DNA from: an uncultured Clostridia bacterium
Lineage (GTDB): Bacteria > Bacillota > Clostridia > TANB77 > CAG-508
Assembly: GCA_947584125.1 (NCBI GenBank)
Contig: CANPWI010000041.1
Span: 1-11,248 of the forward strand
Length of the DNA: 11,248 nucleotides
Direction of reading: 5' to 3'
Shown: positions 1 through 6,820 of the stretch, piece by piece
Layout: each line of letters starts with the position of its first letter
Numbering within the stretch: position 1 is the first letter of the stretch
Program-made: the position numbers and the translations under genes
The notes under the pieces: model-generated
Told to the model about the DNA's origin: nothing
What the model saw: only the letters and a program-made list of their open reading frames with translations
The model's database searches: none

Positions 1-309
1 AAAATATATATGTTAAATAAAGATAGGGAAAATGCAATAAAATTTATAAATATAGCAATAGAATTAGATAAAGAATATATAAGGATTGTTAATGAAGAAC
101 CAATATTTATTCCTATAAAAAGTTTAATTAGATATCCAGTAATAGATGATGAAGATATAGAACCAAAAGAAACACAATTAACTAAAAAAGAGATAAAAGT
201 AAAAAAACATTTAGAAGAAATATATCAAATTTCTGGAAAATTAAGTTATAACGAAATAAAAATTAGAAATGAAAAAGCAAATAGAAAACAAAAAGAAAGA
301 GATGAATAA
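1..309 (+). CDS. C-terminal part of a TPR-like protein (5' end outside window)
   Basis: The frame is open to the left edge, and the first ATG at position 10 has no SD before it, so this is most likely the end of a longer gene. The first 35 or so residues (NAIKFINIAIELDKEYI, then EEPIFIPIKSL) resemble the last helix pair of a tetratricopeptide repeat, a scaffold for protein-protein contacts. After this come an acidic stretch (DDEDIEPKE) and a highly charged Lys/Glu-rich helix running to the stop (RKQKERDE). I see no catalytic motif, signal peptide or membrane segment in the visible part. The stop is about 50 bases before dpaA on the same strand, so co-transcription is possible. The function is unknown and the TPR assignment is tentative. 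Confidence 0.6.
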   Translation, partial: KIYMLNKDRENAIKFINIAIELDKEYIRIVNEEPIFIPIKSLIRYPVIDDEDIEPKETQLTKKEIKVKKHLEEIYQISGKLSYNEIKIRNEKANRKQKERDE

Positions 310-345
310 GGAATAAATGTACAAATAGAAAATATAATAAAATAC

Positions 346-365
346 AAAGGAGAGTGATAATTTTG
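346..365 (+). promoter_or_regulatory. SD that decides the dpaA start (TTG rather than GTG)
   Basis: AAAGGAG lies at 346-352. A GTG at 354 is in frame but only 1 nt from the SD, too close for initiation. The in-frame TTG at 363 is 10 nt away, and from there the protein begins MLKKISIIGGDFR, the usual DpaA N-terminus with its first beta strand. Confidence 0.7.
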
Positions 366-1220
366 CTTAAAAAAATATCTATCATTGGAGGAGATTTTAG
401 ATTAGTATCTTTAGCAAAAATGCTAGAAGAAGAGGGTGTTGAGATATACACTTATGGTATGGAAAAAATTGAAAATAAATATGGAATTAGTTGTACATCA
501 TTAGAAGAAGCAATATCAAAATCAGAAATTATTGTTGCTCCAATTCCATTAACAAGTAATGGAGAAACAATAAATGCACCATTTAGTGAAAATCAAATTT
601 TAGTTAAAGATATTATAGAAAAAGTAGATGGAAAAACATTTATTGCAGGTGCAATTAGACAGGATGCATACAAAATGATGGAAGGCAAGAATATTCAAGT
701 AATAGATATGCTAAAAAGAGAAGAACTTGCAGTATTAAATGCAATAGCTACTGCAGAAGGTGCAATAAAAATAGCTATTGAAGAAACAATGAAAACAATT
801 CATGGAAGTAATATTTTAATATTAGGATTTGGAAGAATTGGAAAAGTATTATCTAATATGCTTAAAGGTATGGGAGCAAATGTATCATGTGAAGCTAGAA
901 AAAATGCAGATTTAGCATGGATAAAAGCTTATGGATATAATCCAGTACCACTAGAAAAATTAAATGAAAATTTAGAAAATAAAGATATTATAATAAATAC
1001 AATCCCTTATGTTGTATTAGATGAATCAAATTTAAATAAAGTAAATAAAGATACTTTAATAATAGATTTAGCATCAAATCCAGGAGGAGTTGATAGGCAA
1101 GCGGTAAAAAAACAAAAATTGAAATTTGTTTGGGCATTATCTATACCAGGAAAAATTGCACCTATCACATCAGCTGAATATATTAAAGATACACTATACA
1201 ATGTAGTTGAAGAATTATAA
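363..1220 (+). CDS. dpaA: dipicolinate synthase subunit A
   Basis: DpaA (SpoVFA in Bacillus subtilis) is the dehydrogenase-like subunit of the enzyme that makes dipicolinic acid from the dihydrodipicolinate-level intermediate of the lysine pathway. The product is made in the mother cell and stored in the spore core with calcium. From the TTG start the protein has 285 residues, close to the family length. The N-terminal domain opens with IIGGDFR (residues 7-13) and includes IVAPIPLTSNG. The C-terminal Rossmann domain has GFGRIG at 155-160 for NAD(P), followed by ANVSCEAR, INTIP and DLASNPGGVD, all matching the B. subtilis protein as I remember it. The partner gene dpaB, usually next door, is absent here, and uppP follows after 30 bases instead. 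Expression during sporulation is expected from the family. I could not identify a convincing sporulation promoter. Confidence 0.93.
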   Translation: MLKKISIIGGDFRLVSLAKMLEEEGVEIYTYGMEKIENKYGISCTSLEEAISKSEIIVAPIPLTSNGETINAPFSENQILVKDIIEKVDGKTFIAGAIRQDAYKMMEGKNIQVIDMLKREELAVLNAIATAEGAIKIAIEETMKTIHGSNILILGFGRIGKVLSNMLKGMGANVSCEARKNADLAWIKAYGYNPVPLEKLNENLENKDIIINTIPYVVLDESNLNKVNKDTLIIDLASNPGGVDRQAVKKQKLKFVWALSIPGKIAPITSAEYIKDTLYNVVEEL

Positions 1221-1250
1221 AACAAAAAGAGAAGAAAGAGGGAAAGAAAA

Positions 1251-2054
1251 ATGAGCATATTACAAGCAATTATATTAGGAATAGTACAAGGATTAACAGA
1301 ATTATTACCAATATCTAGTTCAGCACATTTAAATATTATACCTTGGATTTTAAATTGGACAGCTGATGAAAATTTTGTAAAAGCTTTTGAAGGATTTGAT
1401 GTAGCACTACATGCAGGAACACTTTTAGCTATAGGAATATTTTTCTTTAAAGATTGGATAGAATTAATAAAAGGTGGATTTAACTTAGCAGTTAAAAAAG
1501 AAAAAACAACAGAAGGAAAAATGTTTTGGTATATAGTACTTGCTACAATTCCAGGTGGAATAATAGGTCTTTTATTAGACCGTTTTGTTGGAGATGCACT
1601 AACAAAACCATTAATTATTGCAATAGCACTTATTATAATGGGTATTTTATTATATATTGTGGATAGTAAATGTAAAAGTAAAACAAAATATGAAGATATG
1701 AGTTTAAAACAAACATTTTTAATTGGATTTTCTCAAGCTTTAGCATTTATACCAGGAGTATCTCGTTCAGGAGTAACAATGACAACAGCAAGATTAATGG
1801 GAGTAGATAGAACATCTGCTGCAAAATATTCTTTTATGTTATCAGCTCCAATAGTACTTGCTGCAACAATATTTAAAATAAAAGATTTTGTATTTAGTAT
1901 ACCATTTTTTATTGGTGTATTAACAAGTTTTTTAGTAGGAATAGTAGTAATTAAGTTTCTATTAGAATACTTACAAAAAGGTAGTTTTAAAGGTTTTGCA
2001 ATTTACAGAGTAATATTTGGTTTGTTTATAATTGGATTATTTTTTATTAGATAA
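1251..2054 (+). CDS. uppP: undecaprenyl-diphosphate phosphatase (BacA/UppP family)
   Basis: This integral membrane enzyme removes a phosphate from undecaprenyl pyrophosphate, regenerating the lipid carrier for peptidoglycan and other wall polymers. It also gives some bacitracin resistance. The 267 residues fit the family. The first signature is QGLTELLPISSSAHL at 13-27, with the Gln/Glu pair Q13 and E17, a serine cluster and H26. The second is PGVSRSG at 168-174 with catalytic-type R172. Between and after them are several hydrophobic helices, with short cytoplasmic loops rich in Lys. The SD is GAGGG, about 10 bases before ATG. The gene starts 30 bases after dpaA with no terminator between, so it is probably in the same transcript. 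That suggests a role in cortex or other wall synthesis during sporulation, which is inference. Confidence 0.95.
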   Translation: MSILQAIILGIVQGLTELLPISSSAHLNIIPWILNWTADENFVKAFEGFDVALHAGTLLAIGIFFFKDWIELIKGGFNLAVKKEKTTEGKMFWYIVLATIPGGIIGLLLDRFVGDALTKPLIIAIALIIMGILLYIVDSKCKSKTKYEDMSLKQTFLIGFSQALAFIPGVSRSGVTMTTARLMGVDRTSAAKYSFMLSAPIVLAATIFKIKDFVFSIPFFIGVLTSFLVGIVVIKFLLEYLQKGSFKGFAIYRVIFGLFIIGLFFIR

Positions 2055-2229
2055 AATTTTGATATTGAATAAAAATATATAGAAAACAAACAATTATTAA
2101 AAAAATTATAGCATAATTTCAGATAAATTGCAAATAATAAAATTATATAAAAAATATAGAAGAAACTAAGAAAAAACTAGATAATTAAAGTTAAATTGAT
2201 TTTAACATTTTAGAACATAAATTCTAAAT
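2055..2229 (+). other. A+T-rich spacer after uppP, no gene seen
   Basis: This stretch is almost pure A+T with stops in all frames. Two weak inverted repeats are visible: AAATTAT/ATAATTT (2103-2109 and 2113-2119, 3-nt loop) and TTTAGAA/TTCTAAA (2209-2215 and 2222-2228). Neither is followed by a clean T-run, so I do not call a terminator for uppP. The second repeat ends just before the proposed -35 of the 6S RNA and could be a protein site. Confidence 0.5.
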
Positions 2230-2258
2230 TTGAAATAGATAATAAAATATGTTAATAT
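2230..2258 (+). promoter_or_regulatory. candidate sigma-A promoter for 6S RNA
   Basis: TTGAAA at 2230-2235 and TAATAT at 2253-2258 are 17 bases apart, and a TG at 2250-2251 gives an extended -10. A start near 2265 would leave about 16-20 nt before the conserved RNA, so 5' trimming or a different start is possible. A+T-rich sequence makes such matches common. Confidence 0.45.
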
Positions 2259-2280
2259 ATATTTAAGTAAAAAATTAATA

Positions 2281-2469
2281 AATTCCCTGCGTAGTTCGTT
2301 TAGACTGAAATTTTAGAACCTACAAGTTTTTGGAAAGGGAGCCCGAACTCTGAATATGGCGTGTATGCTTATATTTATATAAGAAACCCAGGAATATTTA
2401 GGAGGCACCCACCTGTGTGAGTACAGGTCCATAAAATTTCTTCACGAGACGGCTAAGGCGGGGGTTTTT
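2281..2469 (+). ncRNA. ssrS: 6S RNA (SsrS), regulator of RNA polymerase
   Basis: 6S RNA mimics an open promoter, binds housekeeping RNA polymerase and down-tunes transcription in stationary phase. This G+C-rich island stands out from its surroundings. The ends form the closing stem: CCCTGC (2285-2290) pairs with GCGGGG (2458-2463), then TAG (2292-2294) with CTA (2453-2455), and TTCGT (2295-2299) with ACGAG (2444-2448). Inside are the Firmicutes-type conserved blocks GAACCTACAAG, GGAAAGGGAGCC, GGCGTGTATGC and GGAGGCACCCACCTGTG. Two inner hairpins are clear: CTTATA/TATAAG (2368-2383) and ACCTGT/ACAGGT (2411-2428). The closing stem runs into TTTTTATTTT, which can serve as its terminator. I recognise the family from consensus blocks and the long closing stem. 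No known riboswitch pattern fits. Confidence 0.86.
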
Positions 2470-2472
2470 ATT

Positions 2473-2500
2473 TTCACAAAAAATATCTTTCCTTCATAAT
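2473..2500 (+). promoter_or_regulatory. candidate promoter of the lysozyme gene
   Basis: TTCACA (2473-2478, 5 of 6 to TTGACA) and CATAAT (2495-2500, 5 of 6 to TATAAT) are 16 bases apart, predicting a start near 2507. The same -10 also reads as CATAATAT, matching the mother-cell sigma-E/sigma-K form CATANNNT, with an AC 17 bases upstream at 2476-2477. Which sigma factor is used cannot be settled from sequence. The -10 overlaps the left arm of the hairpin at 2486-2524. Confidence 0.5.
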
Positions 2501-2531
2501 ATGTAACGAGCTATGAAGGGAGGAATTTTTT
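2486..2531 (+). terminator. hairpin plus T6 over the lysozyme SD (terminator / SD-masking element)
   Basis: Bases 2486-2498 pair without interruption with 2512-2524: 13 bp with two G-U wobbles and a 13-nt loop. Eight central pairs are CCTTCATA/TATGAAGG. Six T's (2526-2531) follow directly and end at the GTG start codon (2532). The right arm contains the SD GAAGGGAGG. In RNA arriving from upstream this should terminate transcription or hide the SD. RNA started near 2507 lacks the left arm. The pairing is seen in the sequence; the function is inferred. Confidence 0.6.
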
Positions 2532-3755
2532 GTGATTAAGGCATTGAGAATAATAATCATATCAATTATATTTTCATTTTACATTTTAATGATTCCATGT
2601 TTTGCTCTATCTCCATCAAGTGATGAAATATTTCAAGGAATAGATGTAAGTAATTGGCAAGGAGAAATAAATTTTGAAGGTGTAAAAAATGAGGGTATTG
2701 ATATTGTATATATAAAAGCATCAGAAGGAGCAAATTATATAGATCCATTATTTGAAAATAATTATATTAAAGCTAAAGAAAATGGATTATTTGTAGGAGT
2801 ATATCACTATTTAACAGCAACAAACGAAGAATCTGCAAAGAAACAAGCTAATTTCTTTGCTTCACTTTTATCAGGAAAAGAAATAGATTGTAAATTAGCA
2901 ATGGATTTTGAATCTTTTGGAAATTTAAGTAGAGAAGAAATAAATATAGTAGCAATAACATTTTTACAAGAACTTCAAAGAGTAACTGGCAAAGAAGTTG
3001 TAGTTTATAGTGATACAAGTAATGCAACTAATACATTCTTTGGAGAAATAACAAATTATCCATTATGGGTTGCAGAGTATGGAGTAAATGCGCCATCTCC
3101 AAATGGTAATTGGGAAACATGGGTAGGCTTTCAATATACAGACGAAGGAACAGTTTCAGGAATTAATGGATTTGTAGACAGAGATAGATTTACTAATGGA
3201 ATATTTTTATCAGATTCAAGTCAAATTCCTCAAATAGAAGATGAATTACCAAATAACAGTTCAGAGTTAGGTACAACAACAATAGTAATACAAAATGGAG
3301 ATACATTAAGTGAAATTGCAATAATGTATAATACAACAGTAGCACGACTTGTAGAACTTAACTCTATTTCAAATCCAAATCTAATTTTTGCAGGAGAAAC
3401 AATAATTGTACCTACAAATGCAGTAAATCAAACACAAGATGATACAATATATATTGTAAAAAAAGGAGATACACTAACATCTATTGCAAGAAAATTTAAT
3501 ACAACAGTTAATCAAATTTTAAATAATAATAATATTCCAAATCCAAATTTAATTTTTGTCGGTCAAAGATTAATTATACAAAAAAATATTATAGAAATAA
3601 CTAATGATACAAGTCATTTATTATATAGAGTAAGAAGAGGAGATACACTATATGCTATATCAAGAAGATATGGAACAAGTATAGCAAACATAGTAAGATT
3701 AAATAAAATATCAAATCCAAATTTAATTTTCCCTGGTGAATTATTAAGAATATAA
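2532..3755 (+). CDS. secreted GH25 lysozyme with three C-terminal LysM domains
   Basis: This is a predicted peptidoglycan muramidase that cuts between MurNAc and GlcNAc outside the membrane. The 407-residue protein starts at GTG with SD GAAGGGAGG 8 bases upstream. Residues 1-26 form a signal peptide (hydrophobic core ending CFA). The GH25 domain spans about 36-222, with GIDVSNWQG (D38), the beta-strand pair AMDFES (D125, E127) expected to hold the catalytic acids, WVGFQYT near 197-203 and a terminal VDRDRF. After a short linker come LysM repeats at about 250-294, 306-350 and 362-407, each with GDTL near the start and NPNLIF..G near the end. These bind the glycan. The protein ends at the last LysM. 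It may act in growth, mother-cell lysis or germination, and the context does not decide. A terminator-like repeat follows the stop. Confidence 0.93.
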   Translation: MIKALRIIIISIIFSFYILMIPCFALSPSSDEIFQGIDVSNWQGEINFEGVKNEGIDIVYIKASEGANYIDPLFENNYIKAKENGLFVGVYHYLTATNEESAKKQANFFASLLSGKEIDCKLAMDFESFGNLSREEINIVAITFLQELQRVTGKEVVVYSDTSNATNTFFGEITNYPLWVAEYGVNAPSPNGNWETWVGFQYTDEGTVSGINGFVDRDRFTNGIFLSDSSQIPQIEDELPNNSSELGTTTIVIQNGDTLSEIAIMYNTTVARLVELNSISNPNLIFAGETIIVPTNAVNQTQDDTIYIVKKGDTLTSIARKFNTTVNQILNNNNIPNPNLIFVGQRLIIQKNIIEITNDTSHLLYRVRRGDTLYAISRRYGTSIANIVRLNKISNPNLIFPGELLRI

Positions 3756-3756
3756 T

Positions 3757-3787
3757 GTTAAATAGGAAAACAATTTTCCTATTTAAC
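3757..3787. terminator. 14-bp perfect inverted repeat between convergent genes
   Basis: The arm at 3757-3770 (GTTAAATAGGAAAA) pairs perfectly with 3774-3787, leaving a 3-nt CAA loop. It starts one base after the lysozyme stop and ends 12 bases before the stop of the convergent gene, so it probably serves both strands. The U-tract outside the stem is poor on both strands, but the stem itself has A4/T4 next to the loop. Confidence 0.75.
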
Positions 3788-3799
3788 AAGTATATAGCT

Positions 3800-5089
3800 T
3801 TAAGAATTTTTACATGCTTTTACCCAAAGAATTCTTTTATCCTCTGTTTTTTCAATTTTATAAGTTATATTATTTAATTCTAAAATAGGGTGTTCATCAT
3901 CATTTGGAATTCTTCCAAGATTTTCAATTAAATATCCTGATAATGTTTCGTAATCACCACTTGGAATTTCAACTTTTAAAATTTTCTTTAAATCATATAT
4001 AGAAACTCCACCACTTATTATATAAGTATTTTCATCTATTTTTTCAAATTCATTTTCAATATCATCATATTCATCAAAAATATTACCTACAATTTCTTCT
4101 AAAATATCCTCTATAGTAACAACACCAGATGTTTCACCATACTCATCTAAAACAATAGCTAAATGAACCTTATTTTTTTGAAGCTCTTTAAATAAATCAT
4201 CAATCATTTTAGTTTTTGGAACAAATTTTACAGGTTTCAATAATTCTTCTAAATTAAATTTTGTTTCAGAGGTTAATGCTTTTATTAAATCTTTAATATA
4301 CAAAATTCCTATAATTTCATCTATAGAATCTTTATATACAGGAATTCTACTGTATTTATATTCGTCTAATAATTTTATATTTTTGGATATATCTGAATTA
4401 ATGTCAATAGCAAAAATATCAGGTCTAGGTGTCATAATTTCAGCAACTATTCTATCATTAAATTCAAAAATATTACTAATCATTTCTTTTTCTTGTTCTT
4501 CAATTATACCATTTTCTTGACCAACATCTATCATCATAAGTATTTCTTCTTCAGTAACTGTTTCTTCATCTTTTTCATTAACACCAAATAACTTGGAGAT
4601 TGTATTTGTAGAAAAAGTTAAAAAATTTACAAAAGGATAGGTGATAAAAGAAATGGATTTAATTATATTAATACTAAATAAAGCTACTTTTTCTGGATTT
4701 TTCATTGCAATTCTTTTAGGAACAAGTTCTCCAAATACAAGAGTAAAATAAGAAAGGATAATTGTTACAATAACAATAGAAAAGCCTTTATAAAAATCGA
4801 AACTAATATTTGGAAAAATATTATATAAAATTGGTGCTAATTTATTTGCAAAGGTATCAGAAGCAAATGCACTTGATAAAAAACCTGCAAGTGTAATTCC
4901 AATTTGAATTGTTGCTAAAAATCTGCTAGGTTCTTTTAACATTTTATTAATTTGAATATATTTTTTTTTGCCTTCCTTTGCCAATTTTGATATTTTAGCA
5001 TCATTTAATGAAATAAAAGCAATTTCTGTTGAAGCAAAAAATGCATTTAATAAAATTAGCAATATCAAAATAAATAATTGTGAAAACAT
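3800..5089 (-). CDS. CNNM/CorC-HlyC family membrane protein (putative Mg2+ transporter, 'hemolysin'-like)
   Basis: Proteins of this family sit in the cell membrane and are linked to Mg2+ (and Co2+) export. The old name hemolysin is misleading. The 429 residues hold a DUF21/CNNM transmembrane domain (about 1-185, with NAFFASTEIA near the start and GELVPKRIA near 120), a CBS-domain pair (about 205-330, containing MTPRPDI and YSRIPVY) that senses nucleotides, and a C-terminal CorC_HlyC domain (about 345-425). I chose ATG at 5089 because AAAGGA lies 6 bases upstream and the protein then begins MFSQLFILILL. A longer open frame reaches 5194 but adds an A+T-rich, non-conserved extension without a good SD. 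The gene is a single unit, convergent with the lysozyme gene and divergent from the ruvB operon. Confidence 0.92.
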   Translation of the reverse strand: MFSQLFILILLILLNAFFASTEIAFISLNDAKISKLAKEGKKKYIQINKMLKEPSRFLATIQIGITLAGFLSSAFASDTFANKLAPILYNIFPNISFDFYKGFSIVIVTIILSYFTLVFGELVPKRIAMKNPEKVALFSINIIKSISFITYPFVNFLTFSTNTISKLFGVNEKDEETVTEEEILMMIDVGQENGIIEEQEKEMISNIFEFNDRIVAEIMTPRPDIFAIDINSDISKNIKLLDEYKYSRIPVYKDSIDEIIGILYIKDLIKALTSETKFNLEELLKPVKFVPKTKMIDDLFKELQKNKVHLAIVLDEYGETSGVVTIEDILEEIVGNIFDEYDDIENEFEKIDENTYIISGGVSIYDLKKILKVEIPSGDYETLSGYLIENLGRIPNDDEHPILELNNITYKIEKTEDKRILWVKACKNS

Positions 5090-5105
5090 AAAAAATCCTT
5101 TCGTT

Positions 5106-5134
5106 TTTATAATATTAAACATAGTATATGTAAA
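5106..5134 (-). promoter_or_regulatory. possible promoter of the CNNM gene
   Basis: On the - strand, TTTACA (5134-5129) and TATAAA (5111-5106) are 17 bases apart. The predicted start would leave only about 10 nt before the ATG at 5089, with the SD barely inside, so the true promoter may lie further upstream in this A+T-rich region. Confidence 0.35.
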
Positions 5135-5141
5135 ATTTAAC

Positions 5142-5168
5142 ATTATATTTATTAAAAATAAATATAAT
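5142..5168. repeat. 12-bp perfect inverted repeat in divergent promoter region
   Basis: ATTATATTTATT (5142-5153) is repeated in reverse complement at 5157-5168 with a 3-base AAA spacer. It is all A+T and lies between the two divergent genes, upstream of both proposed promoters. It could be a regulator site, or chance in such biased sequence. Confidence 0.5.
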
Positions 5169-5201
5169 AAAGTTAAAATACTACAAAAATTCATAAATCT
5201 A

Positions 5202-5230
5202 TTGCATAAATGTCATTTTACATATATAAT
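5202..5230 (+). promoter_or_regulatory. sigma-A promoter of the 5263-11248 gene run
   Basis: TTGCAT (5202-5207) and a perfect TATAAT (5225-5230) are 17 bases apart. A start near 5237 gives a leader of about 26 nt with SD AAGGAG (5250-5255) 7 bases before ATG. No other convincing promoter or terminator is seen up to the window end, so it may drive all five genes. Confidence 0.75.
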
Positions 5231-5262
5231 ACAAGTGAAGAAATATATAAAGGAGACTAAGT

Positions 5263-6804
5263 ATGAAAAATAAGAAAAAAATTATTATATTAATAATTGC
5301 AATAATATTAATTTTAATAGCAACAGCAGTAACATTATTCTTATTGAAAAAAAATAAAAATGTAGCTTATGAAGAATTTTATCAATATTTATCACAAAAT
5401 AAAAAAATTATAGATATACTAGAATTTCCAGAATATCAAAATTTAAAAAATGAATTAAAAGATAAACAATACATAATAGAAGGAAATTTAAATTTCAATT
5501 TCAAAAATAATGAAATTGAAGAAACAAATTTAATAAACAATTTGCAAATTGCAGTAGAAGGAAAAGTTGATAATATTGAAAAACTAAAACAAGCAAAATT
5601 AACATTAAAAAATCAAGAAGAAAATATTTTTAGTGTTCAAGGAATACAAGATAATGATGTTTTTGGTGTTATATCAGATCAGGTTGTTAATAAATATTTA
5701 GTAATAAAAAATAATAATTTACAATCATTATACAAAAAAGCAGGATTACAAAATGCAAATAATTTACCAAACGAAATAAAAGATATTTCAGATATTACTG
5801 TTTCAAAAGATAGTATAAATACAATAGCAAGTAAATATCTTAACACATTTGTTAACTTAACTCAAAAAGAGAATTATACAGTACAAAAAAATGTAAGTAT
5901 GCAACTTGATAATAATATTTATGATAAAAATCTTGATATTTATACATTGAAATTATCAGGAGAAGAAGTATCTAATTCTTTAAAAGAAATATTAAAACAA
6001 ATTAAAGATGATAACGAAGCATTAAACATAATATTAGAATTATCAAAACAAGATAAAACAATAGACAATTTAAATAATTTACGAGATGAAATACAAAATC
6101 AAATTAATAAATTAGAATCTATAGAAAACATACAACAGTTAGAATTAAAAATAGATTTATATACTAGCCAAGAACAACTATTAAAAACAGTAGTACAAAT
6201 TGGTGATATGAAATTTTCAATAAAAACTGAAAACGAAAATAAAATTATAATTGAAACAGAAAATATAGAAAATATTATATACAATAAATATGAATTATTA
6301 AAAGAAAATGATACTATTACTTTAACAATGTATGATAAAAATAATAAACAAAATAAATTAGAAATTGTATATGGTCAAAATAGAGAAGAAAATATTAATC
6401 AAAAGATAGATATAACTATAAATAATGATGGAAAAAACTACATTATAAGTTATGAGCAAACTATAAAATTAGATAATAATTTACAAATTGAAAAGATAGA
6501 CACTAATAATAATGGTGTTATGCTTTCTGAATATCAAGAAGCAGATTTACAAGCATTATTACAAGCAATTACACAAAGATTACAACAAGTATTTAATGAA
6601 ATAGAACCAAAAACAGGAATTATAGGATTTTATAAAAAAATAACAAATAACAATCAAAATGAAGAATTAACACAAGAAAACTTAGAACAAAATTTAGAAA
6701 TAAATACACAAGAAAGCGAAACACAAAATGTACAATTAAATGAAGAACAAAACACTATTAATAATTCATTGCAAAATGAAACACTATCTGATAGTATACT
6801 ATAA
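5263..6804 (+). CDS. unrecognised membrane-anchored protein with Gln/Asn/Glu-rich tail
   Basis: I do not recognise this 513-residue protein. Residues 1-5 are Lys-rich, 7-29 form one strong hydrophobic helix without a lipobox cysteine, and the rest is hydrophilic. It is therefore probably a signal-anchored protein with its bulk outside the membrane. The middle (about 60-420) alternates short beta-like strands with polar turns (for example IIEGNLNFNF, VEGKVDN, LKLSGEEV) and has a helical Lys/Glu segment near 235-300. It reads like a secreted beta-rich domain of an uncharacterised family. The last 50 or so residues are low-complexity, dominated by Q, N, E and T. It has no cysteine or enzymatic motif I can point to. 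The gene follows a good promoter and sits 16 bases before ruvB, so the two are probably co-transcribed. That link need not be functional. Confidence 0.85.
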   Translation: MKNKKKIIILIIAIILILIATAVTLFLLKKNKNVAYEEFYQYLSQNKKIIDILEFPEYQNLKNELKDKQYIIEGNLNFNFKNNEIEETNLINNLQIAVEGKVDNIEKLKQAKLTLKNQEENIFSVQGIQDNDVFGVISDQVVNKYLVIKNNNLQSLYKKAGLQNANNLPNEIKDISDITVSKDSINTIASKYLNTFVNLTQKENYTVQKNVSMQLDNNIYDKNLDIYTLKLSGEEVSNSLKEILKQIKDDNEALNIILELSKQDKTIDNLNNLRDEIQNQINKLESIENIQQLELKIDLYTSQEQLLKTVVQIGDMKFSIKTENENKIIIETENIENIIYNKYELLKENDTITLTMYDKNNKQNKLEIVYGQNREENINQKIDITINNDGKNYIISYEQTIKLDNNLQIEKIDTNNNGVMLSEYQEADLQALLQAITQRLQQVFNEIEPKTGIIGFYKKITNNNQNEELTQENLEQNLEINTQESETQNVQLNEEQNTINNSLQNETLSDSIL

Positions 6805-6820
6805 TACAAGGAGATAACAA

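Noticed and set aside
311..339. GAATA, 17 bases, TATAATA before dpaA: near match to a forespore sigma-G promoter
   Set aside because: One mismatch in the -10 and very A+T-rich context make it likely by chance, and dpaA is expected to be a mother-cell (sigma-K) gene.
354..362. GTG at 354 as the start of dpaA
   Set aside because: It is only 1 nt from the SD AAAGGAG; the TTG at 363 has normal spacing and gives the conserved N-terminus.
2103..2119. AAATTAT/ATAATTT hairpin as terminator of uppP
   Set aside because: Its 7 bp are all A-T and no T-run follows, so it is too weak to call.
2281..2469. A riboswitch, for example cyclic-di-GMP, controlling the lysozyme gene
   Set aside because: The conserved blocks and long closing stem fit 6S RNA, and no GEMM or other riboswitch core was found.
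3280..3755. Direct DNA repeats such as AATCCAAATTTAATTTT
   Set aside because: They encode the NPNLIF ends of the three LysM domains and are explained by domain duplication.
5090..5194. 35-residue N-terminal extension of the CNNM protein to an upstream ATG
   Set aside because: The start at 5089 has a good SD, and the protein then begins at the conserved membrane helix. The extension is low-complexity translation of promoter DNA.
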